From Lachnospiraceae bacterium (GTDB lineage: Bacteria; Bacillota; Clostridia; Lachnospirales; Lachnospiraceae), in NCBI GenBank assembly GCA_024696945.1, contig JAILGF010000075.1, positions 1 to 64,000 on the forward strand: a DNA stretch of 64,000 nt, given 5' to 3'. A program made the position numbers and the translations under genes. Under the pieces are notes generated by a model. The model saw nothing but the letters and a program-made list of their open reading frames with translations. It ran no database searches and was not told where the DNA came from. Positions 8,409 to 17,926 of this stretch are shown piece by piece (position 1 is the stretch's first letter; each line of letters starts with the position of its first letter).

Positions 8409-9011
8409 ATGAAAGTATATGTAGTAGAACAGATTACCGAGGCAGACTATGGATGCGAAGATACCGGAAGAAAAGAACCGATGGCATTATTAAAACTTAG
8501 AGATCTTTCTCCGGAGTCTGAACCTGAGCCGATAAGGTATGTTGAATTGTCAGAGGCAGATATTTCTAAGCAGGGTATAGTTGAAGGAAAAAAGGTTTGC
8601 TTTAACGCTGAAGGTAATATAAAAAAATATGTAAATGTAGTTGCAGCGGTTATTTACAAAAACGAAAACGGTGTTGAAAAGATATTTGCAACACAGCGTG
8701 GTTATGGGGATTATAAAGACGGATGGGAGTTCCCCGGAGGGAAAGTGGAACCGAAAGAAACACCCGAAGATGCAATAGTCAGGGAAATTAAAGAAGAGTT
8801 AGATACTGATATTAATGTTGAGGAATATATCGGTACGGTAGAATATGATTATCCTACATTTTATCTTTCGATGAGATGTTTCCGATGTACAATAGAATCC
8901 GGTAGTCTAATTCTTAAAGAGCATGAAGCAGCAAAATGGTTAAAGATGGATGAACTGGATTCTGTTGACTGGTTGCCGGCAGATATTGAAGTGGTAAAGA
9001 TGATAAGATAA
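8409..9011 (+). CDS. Nudix hydrolase with N-terminal extension
   Basis: This is a 200-residue protein. Residues about 75-200 form a MutT-like Nudix domain with the box GKVEPKETPEDAIVREIKEE. All catalytic Glu and the RE pair are present. The later Gly of the consensus is replaced, as in several (d)NTP pyrophosphatase subgroups. FATQRGYGDYKDGWEFPGG is typical of 8-oxo-dGTP or dCTP-type MutT enzymes. Residues 1-70 form an extra acidic region of unknown role. AAGGA precedes ATG 8409. It probably belongs to one operon with the SCP2-like and ArsC/Spx-like genes. Confidence 0.88.
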   Translation: MKVYVVEQITEADYGCEDTGRKEPMALLKLRDLSPESEPEPIRYVELSEADISKQGIVEGKKVCFNAEGNIKKYVNVVAAVIYKNENGVEKIFATQRGYGDYKDGWEFPGGKVEPKETPEDAIVREIKEELDTDINVEEYIGTVEYDYPTFYLSMRCFRCTIESGSLILKEHEAAKWLKMDELDSVDWLPADIEVVKMIR

Positions 9012-9045
9012 ACAAATGGTACTGAGATTATGAAATGGGTGTAAT

Positions 9046-9387
9046 ATGAATATACAGATATTTGGAACAAAGAAATGTAATGATACAAAGAAGGCGGAAC
9101 GTTTCTTTAAAGAACGTGGGATAAAGTATCAGTTTATTGATATGAAAGAAAAGGGAATGAGTAAAGGCGAATTCCTTTCGGTTGCCCAGTCGAACGGAGG
9201 CATTGAGGAGATGGTTGCCTGGGACGGAAAAGAAAAGGATACTGTAACACTTATAAAATACCTTTCGGAAGAAGATAAGCTTGAAAAGATACTTGAGAAT
9301 CCTACCGTTATAAAAACACCGGTAGTTAGAAACGGAAAACAATCGACAGTCGGGTATAAGCCTGAAGTGTGGAAAAACTGGCAATAG
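9046..9387 (+). CDS. ArsC/Spx family thioredoxin-fold protein
   Basis: This is a 113-residue protein with the ArsC/Spx pattern: IFGTKKCNDTKKAERFF at the N-terminus with a single Cys in KKC, FIDMKEKG in the middle, and the cis-Pro region IKTPVVRNGK near residue 95. The lack of a CXXC pair means it is not Spx proper. It is closer to the arsenate reductase-like YffB/ArsC relatives, which use one N-terminal Cys with glutathione or another thiol. The substrate is unknown. No arsenic genes are nearby. GGGTG precedes the start, and the DUF2804 gene begins 9 bp after the stop. Confidence 0.85.
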   Translation: MNIQIFGTKKCNDTKKAERFFKERGIKYQFIDMKEKGMSKGEFLSVAQSNGGIEEMVAWDGKEKDTVTLIKYLSEEDKLEKILENPTVIKTPVVRNGKQSTVGYKPEVWKNWQ

Positions 9388-9396
9388 GAGGACTTT

Positions 9397-10422
9397 ATGG
9401 GAAGGAATCACGAGGTAACGGAAAGACATCTGCTTCTCGACGGTAACGGGGAGCTTACGGAACCCGGCTGGTCAAGAAGTCTTATTCAGGAATATGACAG
9501 AAAGATGATAAAGGCTCCGAAATTCAGGATCAAGGAATGGGATTATTACATCGTTATGGGGAAAGGATTTGCAGTTGCATTTACCATATCGGATGACGGA
9601 TATATAGGTTTACAGTCGGTCTCTCTCCTTGAGTTCGGTGAATTTTCTTGGGAACATACCGAGACTGTTCTCAATGCATTCCCTATGGGAAGGATAGGGC
9701 TTCCGTCAGATTCTTCGTCGGGAGTTACAAAATACCATGACAAACGTCTGCATATGCAATTCGATGCCGGTAACGGAAAAAGGCGGATCAGGTGCAGGTT
9801 TGACAGATTCAAGGATGGTAAAACATTCAAATGCGATATAACTCTTGAGCAGCCGGATATGGAATCGATGGTTATAGCGACACCGTGGGATAAGAAGCAT
9901 GCATTCTACTACAACCAGAAGATAAATACAATGCGTGCAAGCGGTTACATGGAGTTTGACGGAAAAAGGTATGAGTTTGATCCTGCAACCGATTTCGGTA
10001 CTCTTGACTGGGGACGCGGAGTTTGGACTTATGACAATACCTGGCTTTGGGGTTCGGGTAATGCGGATATCGACGGAAAAAGATTCGGTTTCAATATCGG
10101 ATATGGCTTCGGAAATACAAGTGCCGCAACCGAAAATGTAATCTTCTATGAGGGGAAGGTGCATAAGCTTGATGATGTAGAGTTCCATATTCCTGAAGGG
10201 AATATCATGGATAAATGGACATTTACTTCATCTGACGGAAGGTTCGAGATGGAATTTGTTCCGGTGCTGGACAGAGCTGCTTGCATAGACTTCAAGCTGC
10301 TTGTATCCGATCAGCATCAGGTGTTCGGTAAAATGTCCGGCAAGGCAGTGCTTGATGATGGGACCGTTATAGAAGTAAAGGACATGATGTGCTTTGCCGA
10401 GAAGGTACATAACAGGTACTAA
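9397..10422 (+). CDS. DUF2804 domain protein
   Basis: This 341-residue cytoplasmic protein covers nearly the whole DUF2804 family length: an N-terminal LLDGNGELTEPGWSRS stretch, VMGKGFAVAFTISDDGYIG, and the central DFGTLDWGRGVWTYD segment. It is Trp/Phe/Gly-rich and predicted to be mostly beta structure. The family is related to carotenoid 1,2-hydratase-like and lipocalin-like folds and has no established reaction in bacteria. AGGAGG precedes ATG 9397. It follows the ArsC-like gene closely and is 34 bp ahead of the hydrogenase-like/GGDEF gene, so it is likely in the same operon. Confidence 0.85.
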   Translation: MGRNHEVTERHLLLDGNGELTEPGWSRSLIQEYDRKMIKAPKFRIKEWDYYIVMGKGFAVAFTISDDGYIGLQSVSLLEFGEFSWEHTETVLNAFPMGRIGLPSDSSSGVTKYHDKRLHMQFDAGNGKRRIRCRFDRFKDGKTFKCDITLEQPDMESMVIATPWDKKHAFYYNQKINTMRASGYMEFDGKRYEFDPATDFGTLDWGRGVWTYDNTWLWGSGNADIDGKRFGFNIGYGFGNTSAATENVIFYEGKVHKLDDVEFHIPEGNIMDKWTFTSSDGRFEMEFVPVLDRAACIDFKLLVSDQHQVFGKMSGKAVLDDGTVIEVKDMMCFAEKVHNRY

Positions 10423-10456
10423 AACGGATATGATTTCGTTTCTGGAGGAAAATGAA

Positions 10457-12226
10457 ATGTATAACGGGCTTATATATACAAACGATAACTGTATAGGATG
10501 TAATAAATGTGTCCGTATCTGCAGCTCCTACGGAGCCAGCATATCGCACAACAGACCTGACCACAGTGCTATCTATATTAATCCCGAACGCTGCATCAAT
10601 TGCGGCGCATGTATAGATGTCTGCAGGCATGATGCGAGAAGATATCATGATGATACAGAACGCTTCTTTTCTGATCTTGAAAAAGGTGAACAGATATCTC
10701 TTCTTATTGCTCCGGCTTTTGAGGCTAAATATCCGAAGGAATACAAAAAGGTCCTCGGAGCTCTGAAATCTAAAGGAGCAAAGCGCTTATTACCAGTGTC
10801 ACTCGGTGCGGACATATGTACATGGGGATATCTGAAGATGATAAATGAAAAGGGATATTCAGGTAGGATATCCACCTCATGCCCTGTTGTTGTTTCGTAT
10901 GTAGAACATTGGATACCACAGCTCATACCGCGTCTGATGCCGATAAAAAGCCCGCTGATGTGCGCAGCGCAGTACTTTAGAAAAAAGCTCGGTATAACGG
11001 ATAAATTTGCATTTATCGGACCGTGCATTGCAAAGCATGAGGAAATGGAAAAGTACCCTGAACTTGTTCAGTATAATGTCACGTTCCCGAAACTTATCGA
11101 GTATGTGAATGAACATGATCTGGGTAACGAAGAGAGGTTTGAAGGACTCGATGCAGGACTTGGATCTTTTTACCCTGCACCCGGAGGACTTGCGGACAAT
11201 GTTAAGTGGTTCCTCGGAGACGATGTTCCGGTCCGCGTGGTATCGGGAAAAACATATCTGTATCAGCGTTTTCAGAGAAATGTTAATAAACTGATGGGGG
11301 AAAATCATCCTTTTATGCTTTATGATGCCTTGAACTGCCGCGAAGGATGTCTTGAAGGAACTGCAAAAAACAAAAGTGAGGATCTTGAGTATAAAAGTTT
11401 TTCGGAGATCAACAGCATAAGGGCGAACAGTAAAAAGTCAGCACCGGATTCCCCGTGGTCACCGGAGCTATCATGCGAACAGCGGCTTGAAAACCTGAAC
11501 AGGCAGTTCGCAGATCTCGATATCAATGATTATATTACCGAGTTTAGTGATAGGAGCGGATCCTGTACGATATCTTATCCCACAAATGAAGAAGCGGAAG
11601 CGATATTCTGCTCCATGCACAAGGAAGATGCACATTCGAGGGAAATTAACTGCTCCGCCTGCGGATATGATACCTGTTATGATATGATGGTAGCTATATA
11701 CAACGGGTTCAACACCCGTCACAACTGTGTATACAGCGAAAAAGAGGAAAGTTTATTCCTGACGAAAATGTCTTTCAGCGACCAGCTTACGGGTGTTATG
11801 AACAGAAATGCCTACGAGCGTAAAATAAAGACAATGTTTGCCCGTGGCGGCTCGGTAGGGATTATCCTTGCGGATGTGAACGGGCTTAAACAGGTGAATG
11901 ACAATGAAGGCCACGAAGCGGGTGACCGTCTTATCATAGAAACTGCTCATGCTCTTGCAAACGAGTTTGGAGTTGAATGCGTATTCCGCGTGGGCGGAGA
12001 TGAGTTCCTTGTAGTCCTGCAGGATTTTGGTGAAAAGGAAATTGAAAGCGATATGCAGCTCGTTAAGGAATTCCTGGCAGGAATAAAGGTCAGCACCTCT
12101 ATGGGACTTGCTTTTACAGAGCATTTTGACGGAGATATAAATTCACTGCAGGCGCTGGCGGATAAGAAAATGTATGAGGATAAAGACCGTTATTACAAAA
12201 TGACCGGTAAAGTACGGAGAACATGA
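10457..12226 (+). CDS. Ferredoxin / [FeFe]-hydrogenase-like sensor fused to a GGDEF diguanylate cyclase
   Basis: This is a 589-residue protein starting at ATG 10457 (GGAGGAA six bases upstream; the track start 10394 overlaps DUF2804). Order: two [4Fe-4S] ferredoxin motifs, CIGCNKCVRIC (about 13) and CINCGACIDVC (about 45). An [FeFe]-hydrogenase large-subunit-like domain of residues about 75-330 keeps TSCP, GPCIAKHEE and LNCREGC. A Fes-type CSACGYDTC...C cluster motif lies near 397. A C-terminal GGDEF domain with an intact RVGGDEF follows, lacking an obvious RxxD I-site. The cysteines suggest redox or H2 sensing that sets cyclic-di-GMP output. The 3' end overlaps the debranching enzyme gene by ATGA. 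Confidence 0.88.
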   Translation: MYNGLIYTNDNCIGCNKCVRICSSYGASISHNRPDHSAIYINPERCINCGACIDVCRHDARRYHDDTERFFSDLEKGEQISLLIAPAFEAKYPKEYKKVLGALKSKGAKRLLPVSLGADICTWGYLKMINEKGYSGRISTSCPVVVSYVEHWIPQLIPRLMPIKSPLMCAAQYFRKKLGITDKFAFIGPCIAKHEEMEKYPELVQYNVTFPKLIEYVNEHDLGNEERFEGLDAGLGSFYPAPGGLADNVKWFLGDDVPVRVVSGKTYLYQRFQRNVNKLMGENHPFMLYDALNCREGCLEGTAKNKSEDLEYKSFSEINSIRANSKKSAPDSPWSPELSCEQRLENLNRQFADLDINDYITEFSDRSGSCTISYPTNEEAEAIFCSMHKEDAHSREINCSACGYDTCYDMMVAIYNGFNTRHNCVYSEKEESLFLTKMSFSDQLTGVMNRNAYERKIKTMFARGGSVGIILADVNGLKQVNDNEGHEAGDRLIIETAHALANEFGVECVFRVGGDEFLVVLQDFGEKEIESDMQLVKEFLAGIKVSTSMGLAFTEHFDGDINSLQALADKKMYEDKDRYYKMTGKVRRT

Positions 12227-14313
12227 GACTTATAGACACTTTCCCAACAAATAAAATAGGTGACCTTGAGTATTGTGCAGGAAGGGTTTTCCCGTTCGGT
12301 GCGACTATTATCGACGGAGGTGTGAATTTCAGCATCTTTTCGAAAGAAGCAACCGGGTGTACGCTTGTGCTGTACCACCATGGTCAGGATGAACCGTATG
12401 TGGAAATACCGTTCCCGAATGAATTCCGTATAGGGAATGTATATTCTATGATGGTTTTCGGCATTCAGACCGAAACAACGGAGTACGGTTACCGTTTTGA
12501 CGGAGAATATGCTCCCGAGAAAGGTCTGTGCTTTGACAGGAATAAAGTCTTGCTGGACCCATATGCAAAGTCAGTATCGGGAAGGACCATCTGGGGAAAG
12601 GAACCCGATGCTTCAAAGCAGTATCAGCACCGCGGACAGTTTATACGAGAGGATTTTGATTGGGAGGGTGACAAGCCTTTAGAGATTCCTCAGAATGAAC
12701 TTATTATTTACGAAATGCATGTAAGGTCGTTTACCGAGCATGACAGCAGCAATGTAAGGTTTAAAGGGACATATACCGGGATCACGGAGAAAATACCGTA
12801 TTTAAAAGAACTTGGCGTAAATTGTATCGAACTGATGCCGATTTTTGAATTTGATGAATTTGAAAATGCCCGTGTTGTGGACGGAAAACAGCTTTATAAT
12901 TACTGGGGATATTCGACGGTGGATTTTTTTGCACCGAAAGCCGGATATGCCGCTGCCGCACAGTTCGGTATGGAAGCCGATGAACTGAAGCATATGGTTA
13001 AAACGCTGCATAATAACGGTATTGAGGTTATACTTGACGTGGTCTTTAACCATACGGCCGAAGGGAACGAAAAAGGGCCCTGTATTTCATACCGGGGTAT
13101 AGATAACAGGACCTACTACCTTCTTACACCCGACGGACATTATTATAATTTCAGCGGATGCGGGAATACGATGAACTGCAATAATCCTGTGGTCAGAAAT
13201 GTCGTTCTTGAATGCTTAAGATACTGGGTATCCGCTTATCACGTGGATGGTTTCAGATTTGACCTTGCGTCGATCCTTTCCCGGGACGAGAACGGAATGC
13301 CTATGATAAATCCTCCGCTTCTTGACAGCATAGCGCATGACGCGGTGCTTGGAAAAAGCGTGCTGATCGCAGAGGCTTGGGATGCGGGAGGACTTTATCA
13401 GGTCGGAAGATTCCCGGCGTTCGGACGCTGGGCCGAGTGGAACGGGAAATATCGGGATGTCTTAAGACGATTCATTAAGGGTGAAGAAGAGTATGCTCCC
13501 GAGTTGTACAGAAGGATACGGGGTTCCTATGATATGTACGGCAACAGGGGAGCGGAAGCTTCCGTAAATTTTGTAACCTGCCACGATGGGTTTACACTTT
13601 ATGACCTAGTATCCTATAATTACAAGCATAATGAAGCAAATGGGGAAGGTAACGCGGACGGCAGTAATGACAATTACAGTTGGAACTGTGGCATTGAGGG
13701 GGAAACGGATGATGCGGGGATAAAGGCTCTTCGTTTTAGGCAGATGAAGAATCTGATGACAATACTTTTGACCAGCCGCGGGATACCGATGTTGCTTTCG
13801 GGCGACGAATTTGCAAATACACAATGGGGTAACAACAATGCATATTGCCAGGATAATGAGATTTCATGGCTCAACTGGACGTATCTGAAAAAGAATAAGG
13901 AGTTGTTCGGATATATCAGGAAGCTGATTTCATTTAGAAAAGCTCATCCGATGCTTATGACGAAATCCTTTGATTACGGATATAACGGTACCGGGTATCC
14001 TGAGCTTTCGTTCCATGGCACGAAAGCTTGGCAGATAGACGAAACAAAACCGGGTCTCTGTTTTGCGTATATGTATGCGGAGGATCATTTAAAATATAAT
14101 ACAGAGCATGATTGCTTCATATATATAGCTGTGAACGCGCACTGGGACGAGCATAGATTTGAGCTGCCGATCGTGCCCAACGGGTATATATGGAGGCTTG
14201 CTTTTGAGGCTTACGGTTTTTCTGCAGGATCCGGATGCGGGGAGAAACTTGCCGACCCTTCAGGAATTGTCATAGGTCCACGCTCAAGCGCAATCCTTAT
14301 TGCGGAACCGTAA
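12223..14313 (+). CDS. glgX: Glycogen debranching enzyme / isoamylase-type GH13
   Basis: This is a 696-residue glycoside hydrolase that cleaves alpha-1,6 branches in glycogen or similar glucans. An N-terminal CBM48-like region (GATIIDGGVNFSIFS) is followed by the GH13 barrel with its four conserved regions. These are DVVFNHTAEG, DGFRFDLASIL carrying the nucleophile Asp, LIAEAWDA carrying the acid/base Glu, and NFVTCHDGF. The HNEANGEGNADG stretch after region IV is typical of the GlgX/isoamylase group. No signal peptide is present, so it acts in the cytoplasm. The start overlaps the preceding stop by four bases, giving translational coupling to the hydrogenase-like GGDEF sensor. Confidence 0.9.
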   Translation: MRLIDTFPTNKIGDLEYCAGRVFPFGATIIDGGVNFSIFSKEATGCTLVLYHHGQDEPYVEIPFPNEFRIGNVYSMMVFGIQTETTEYGYRFDGEYAPEKGLCFDRNKVLLDPYAKSVSGRTIWGKEPDASKQYQHRGQFIREDFDWEGDKPLEIPQNELIIYEMHVRSFTEHDSSNVRFKGTYTGITEKIPYLKELGVNCIELMPIFEFDEFENARVVDGKQLYNYWGYSTVDFFAPKAGYAAAAQFGMEADELKHMVKTLHNNGIEVILDVVFNHTAEGNEKGPCISYRGIDNRTYYLLTPDGHYYNFSGCGNTMNCNNPVVRNVVLECLRYWVSAYHVDGFRFDLASILSRDENGMPMINPPLLDSIAHDAVLGKSVLIAEAWDAGGLYQVGRFPAFGRWAEWNGKYRDVLRRFIKGEEEYAPELYRRIRGSYDMYGNRGAEASVNFVTCHDGFTLYDLVSYNYKHNEANGEGNADGSNDNYSWNCGIEGETDDAGIKALRFRQMKNLMTILLTSRGIPMLLSGDEFANTQWGNNNAYCQDNEISWLNWTYLKKNKELFGYIRKLISFRKAHPMLMTKSFDYGYNGTGYPELSFHGTKAWQIDETKPGLCFAYMYAEDHLKYNTEHDCFIYIAVNAHWDEHRFELPIVPNGYIWRLAFEAYGFSAGSGCGEKLADPSGIVIGPRSSAILIAEP

Positions 14314-14353
14314 TCAAAACTATTTTTTTGAATTTGGAGGAAAGGGGTTTATT

Positions 14354-15907
14354 ATGATGAAGGAGAATAAAAACATTATTGGGAAACTTTTGTATTGTAC
14401 AATCCTATTATTGTCGGCATCGGTATTATGGATTGCTTCTTTTAACGGGTATAACGTATCGGCAGGATCAAAGAAGATAGTAACCGAGGTTGATTTTATT
14501 GATAAGGAATACGACGTTCAGGAGTTTGGTTTTGAGATAAATGAAACTGTAGGTAGTGCAAGATCGGATAAATATTTCGGCTGGCTGTGTAAAATAGATG
14601 ATCGGTTTCAGATTCTTTACAGCAAGAACGGAAAGAAATTTTACAGATCGGATCTTGAGAAAAAAATAAGAAAAGAACTGCCGATAGAAAAGGATACAAC
14701 GATCAAATGCTATCAAATAACACAGTATGATGATGTATTCTATATCTGCTTTGAGGAATTCCATAGGGACGAAGACGCTTATGGTTACTACGGAAACCCC
14801 GATGATTGTGATTATACTTGTGATTACTTAAATTACTATGTGGCAGAAACCAAGGATTTCAAAAGTTATAAATTCCACTATATGTGTACCAAGGATTATC
14901 CGTTAAAAGAGGTCAGTAATCTGGATTTCAGAGAAAATCCAAAGCTTTATAAAGCCCAGGGGCTGTTCTTTTATATGTTTGAGTGCAGTTATATTCATCC
15001 CGGAATCCGGTATAACTACTATGATGAATTTATTAGAACAAGGGATCCGATAGGTTATTACGGTACAAATCTTGAAATGAAGGATATGCAACAGGTTTTA
15101 TTTGAAGAATATTTGGAATATGATCCGGAGATTTTTGATGATCGAGTATACACATACCTTTATACGATAGTTGAGAACAGCAAACTTCGGTTACTGATTT
15201 CTTTACAGCATGATTACGAATATTCTATTTATGTGGATCCTAACGATAAAGAGGAATTAAAGAAACATAAAACCAATACGGTATATGAATATGTCTCCGA
15301 TATCGGTTCACTCATTAATGAGAGCGTAAAAAGAAAATACACATACATACAATGGGATCTTGTTGAGAAACACGACAGCATTCATCTGATGGAAGGGGAA
15401 TATGAGAAATTTTATACAATAGCTTGGAATGATACCGATAATCTGTACGGTATAAGCGGTATAAGCGGAACCGATACAAGGTATACTTTTACATTCCCTC
15501 TGGGTGAAAGTGTTTCACCGGGTGACTACTTTGATGTCTACGATCTTGCTATTTATTCCAATATTGTAACGGCAAAGAAAAATAAAAAAGGTGAGATTTC
15601 ATATAAGGGGCTGATATTTATTCCTTTGTCCCGTAAGCAGGCATATTCAATGAACAGCAAAGGTAAGATCAGCAAGATAGAGCTCCCGTTTGCTTTAGAT
15701 GAAAGTTATGGTCCTACCTGTACCAATACAAAGAAGGGTATCAGCGCTTTCTTTTATGAGTGGTGTGTTTACTATTCTTCGGATGGGTTTAAAACCTGCA
15801 AACAGTTATATGCTCCTTATCAGATGAACCATTTTGTCGATATAGAAACATATGGAAATTATCTGTATGTGCTTGCGAGAAATGAAATATACAGGTTAAA
15901 ATTTTAA
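14354..15907 (+). CDS. Large exported protein, function unknown
   Basis: This is a 517-residue protein if started at ATG 14354 (GGAGGAAAGGGG upstream). The track start 14300 overlaps the debranching gene and lacks an SD. Residues about 8-40 form a hydrophobic signal segment ending NVSA, so it is secreted or anchored. The rest is Tyr/Asp/Lys-rich with repeated short aromatic stretches and no lipobox, no LPXTG and no known domain. It may form a beta-propeller-like repeat fold (recurring 'Y..S.DG..F/K' strands near the end), but that is only an impression. A bidirectional terminator follows. Confidence 0.65.
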   Translation: MMKENKNIIGKLLYCTILLLSASVLWIASFNGYNVSAGSKKIVTEVDFIDKEYDVQEFGFEINETVGSARSDKYFGWLCKIDDRFQILYSKNGKKFYRSDLEKKIRKELPIEKDTTIKCYQITQYDDVFYICFEEFHRDEDAYGYYGNPDDCDYTCDYLNYYVAETKDFKSYKFHYMCTKDYPLKEVSNLDFRENPKLYKAQGLFFYMFECSYIHPGIRYNYYDEFIRTRDPIGYYGTNLEMKDMQQVLFEEYLEYDPEIFDDRVYTYLYTIVENSKLRLLISLQHDYEYSIYVDPNDKEELKKHKTNTVYEYVSDIGSLINESVKRKYTYIQWDLVEKHDSIHLMEGEYEKFYTIAWNDTDNLYGISGISGTDTRYTFTFPLGESVSPGDYFDVYDLAIYSNIVTAKKNKKGEISYKGLIFIPLSRKQAYSMNSKGKISKIELPFALDESYGPTCTNTKKGISAFFYEWCVYYSSDGFKTCKQLYAPYQMNHFVDIETYGNYLYVLARNEIYRLKF

Positions 15908-15913
15908 ATGAAA

Positions 15914-15949
15914 AACGTTCCTGCCCTATTGGGGTGGGAACGTCTTTTT
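15914..15949 (+). terminator. Intrinsic terminator, probably bidirectional
   Basis: ACGTTCCTGCCC pairs with GGGTGGGAACGT (12 bp with two G-U pairs, 5-nt loop) and is followed by CTTTTT. The minus strand also has a T-run after the stem, so it can end both the exported protein gene and minus-strand transcription from the peptidase gene. Confidence 0.85.
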
Positions 15950-15975
15950 ATATAGATACGGTTCTTTGTAATCCA

Positions 15976-16162
15976 TTATTTTGCTACAACTTTATATCTG
16001 AGTGTAGCATTTACAACATTACGGTGATATACTGAATGTTGAATGTTTCCTGTTACGATTGTAAGTATCAATGAACCTTTTACGGACGGTAAATTCGGTA
16101 TCCTCATGCCGAAAGGGTCTTATGATCTTTTGGATTTTGTGAACAGCATAATTAATCAGTAA
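15976..16162. pseudogene. Possible gene remnants between terminator and peptidase gene
   Basis: Two short coding-like frames overlap here on opposite strands. On plus, 16043-16162 reads ...NEPFTDGKFGILMPKG...FVNSIINQ, resembling the C-terminal tail of an amino-acid ABC substrate-binding protein. It overlaps the last codons of the peptidase gene by 7 bp. On minus, 16107-15976 encodes 43 residues starting MRIPNLPSVKGSLI and ending RYKVVAK. Neither has a good SD. At most one is likely to be real. I favour remnants of a lost gene. Confidence 0.3.
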
Positions 16163-17844
16163 CGGTCCAGGATTTCCTTTACAACATGGTCTACCGACTT
16201 TTCAACTGTACCTTCTTTGAACGGATTTAGCAGGTTGCCTGTCTGCAGCAGTTCAAAATATCCTTTGGTACCGCCGGCTCTGCATAGGCACAGATAATCC
16301 TTCCAAGCGGCTTCCCTGTTTTCCTTCATCCGGCCGTAATATTGGAATGCACAAACTTGAGCCAAAGCGTAGTCGATATAATAAAACGGATAAAGAAAGA
16401 TATGCTGTTTCTGCATCCAGAATCCACCTTCCTCCAGGAAAGTGTTTCCGTCATAGTCACGCCAAGGCATATACTTTTTCTCAATCTCCCGCCAAACCGT
16501 CCGTCGATCTTTTGCACTCATCCCCGGCTCTGCATAGACTCTATGCTGAAACTCATCAACGCTTACCAGATACGGAATAGTGCACAGTGCGCCGATCAGA
16601 TGGGCTGTGCGGTATTTTTCTGCGTTTTCGCCGAAGAACAAGTCCATCCACGGATATGCAAAATGCTCCATGGACATAGAATGTATCTCATTGATCTCCG
16701 ATGTAGATCCGCATAGGTCGGCTATCGGAATGCTCCGCATGCTCAGGTAACCCTGAAAAGCATGACCGGCCTCATGGGTCAGCACATCCACGTCGGCATC
16801 CGTACCGTTGAAGTTCGAGAAAATAAACGGAGCCTTGTATGAAGAAAACCGGGTCATATATCCGCCCATATGCTTTCCGGGGCGTGTCTCAAGGTCAAAG
16901 AGCTCATACTCTTTCATAAAATCGAAGAACTCGCCGGACTCGGGACTCATCTCACGATACATCTTCTGTGCTTTGCCGATCAGTTCCTCTGTTGAACCGA
17001 TGGGAAGTGCATTTCCTTCCGGAAACTTCAGATGCTCATCATAATAATGGAATTTATCTACTCCCAAATGGATACGTTGTCTTTCACGGACCTTTGCAAC
17101 TGCAGGCGTTACGATTTCTTTGATCTGCTCCCTGAAACGAGCGGCATCTTCCTGTGAATAGTCGAAACGGCCTCTTAAGAGGTATGCCATTTCCGTGTAT
17201 GTCTTAAAGCCCATTTTATGGGCCATGGTATCACGCAGACTGACCAATTCCGTAAATTGCGCGTCCAACTGCGGACTGATATCTTCATACAACTGTGCCC
17301 ATGCCCGGAAGGCATCACGCCGTTCCTGACGGTCAGTGCTTTCCATATGCTTCAGCAATCCGTAGAAATTGCATTTTTCTCCCATGAATTCAATCGAAGC
17401 CTGCGCTGCGGTTTTTCGATAATCCTGACAAACTTCACCTTCCCGTATCATTTCCGGAACAATCCGCTCATCCTCTGTCAGAAGGGCTGCATCCAGTAAA
17501 CGGAAGAGCTGTTTTCCGAACTCATTTTCAAAGTCTGTCCTAAACCGCGACTTGGTCAAAGCCTTTACCCACTCATTGTTTACTGCGGTCATTTTAGCCA
17601 TCTCCTCCCGGAGCCAGCTGATCTCGCCATCGTAATATTCATCCGTTGTGTTCATAGTATTACGTACATGGGCGATAGAATAAAGAGTGGCAGCTTCCTC
17701 ATTTTTTTCCTGCACCTCAAAATAGGCTTCTCGGACTTCTTCATAGCTTTCAGCGTTTGTCACTTTCTGCGTAGCCTGCTGAAATGTCTTTTTTAAATCT
17801 TCGATATCCGGTCTGTAATACCGGATCTCACTGAATTTTTCCAT
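16156..17844 (-). CDS. M3 family oligoendopeptidase
   Basis: This is a 562-residue cytoplasmic zinc peptidase of the M3B/PepF type, which trims short peptides. The metal site is HEAGHAFQGY in the middle of the protein. The third ligand Glu follows in STSEINEIHSMSMEHF about 25 residues later. Length and the C-terminal YPFYYIDYALAQVCAFQ helix fit the family. AAGGAGAG precedes the start. Upstream on the minus strand are a good promoter (17955-17927) and a terminator-like hairpin in the leader, suggesting attenuation. Its 3' end overlaps a plus-strand gene remnant. Confidence 0.92.
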   Translation of the reverse strand: MEKFSEIRYYRPDIEDLKKTFQQATQKVTNAESYEEVREAYFEVQEKNEEAATLYSIAHVRNTMNTTDEYYDGEISWLREEMAKMTAVNNEWVKALTKSRFRTDFENEFGKQLFRLLDAALLTEDERIVPEMIREGEVCQDYRKTAAQASIEFMGEKCNFYGLLKHMESTDRQERRDAFRAWAQLYEDISPQLDAQFTELVSLRDTMAHKMGFKTYTEMAYLLRGRFDYSQEDAARFREQIKEIVTPAVAKVRERQRIHLGVDKFHYYDEHLKFPEGNALPIGSTEELIGKAQKMYREMSPESGEFFDFMKEYELFDLETRPGKHMGGYMTRFSSYKAPFIFSNFNGTDADVDVLTHEAGHAFQGYLSMRSIPIADLCGSTSEINEIHSMSMEHFAYPWMDLFFGENAEKYRTAHLIGALCTIPYLVSVDEFQHRVYAEPGMSAKDRRTVWREIEKKYMPWRDYDGNTFLEEGGFWMQKQHIFLYPFYYIDYALAQVCAFQYYGRMKENREAAWKDYLCLCRAGGTKGYFELLQTGNLLNPFKEGTVEKSVDHVVKEILDRY

Positions 17845-17868
17845 ATGTCTTATCTCTCCTTCTAGTTA

Positions 17869-17903
17869 CAAAAACCATTCCCATCCAAATGGGATAGGAA
17901 CGG
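17869..17903 (-). promoter_or_regulatory. Terminator-like hairpin in the leader of the peptidase gene
   Basis: On the minus strand CCGTTCCTATCC pairs with GGATGGGAATGG (12 bp including three G-U pairs) and is followed by five T residues. It lies between the promoter at 17955-17927 and the SD of the peptidase gene. Transcription would therefore have to read through it. It is a candidate attenuator. Its stem resembles the terminator at 15914. Confidence 0.55.
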
Positions 17904-17926
17904 TCTCGGCCTCTTTCTTCTTAAAG

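Noticed and set aside
10457-12226. Catalytic H2-producing hydrogenase
   Set aside because: The protein has a shortened hydrogenase-like domain with altered L1 motif (TSCP, not TSCCP) and ends in GGDEF, which fits a sensor better than a metabolic enzyme.
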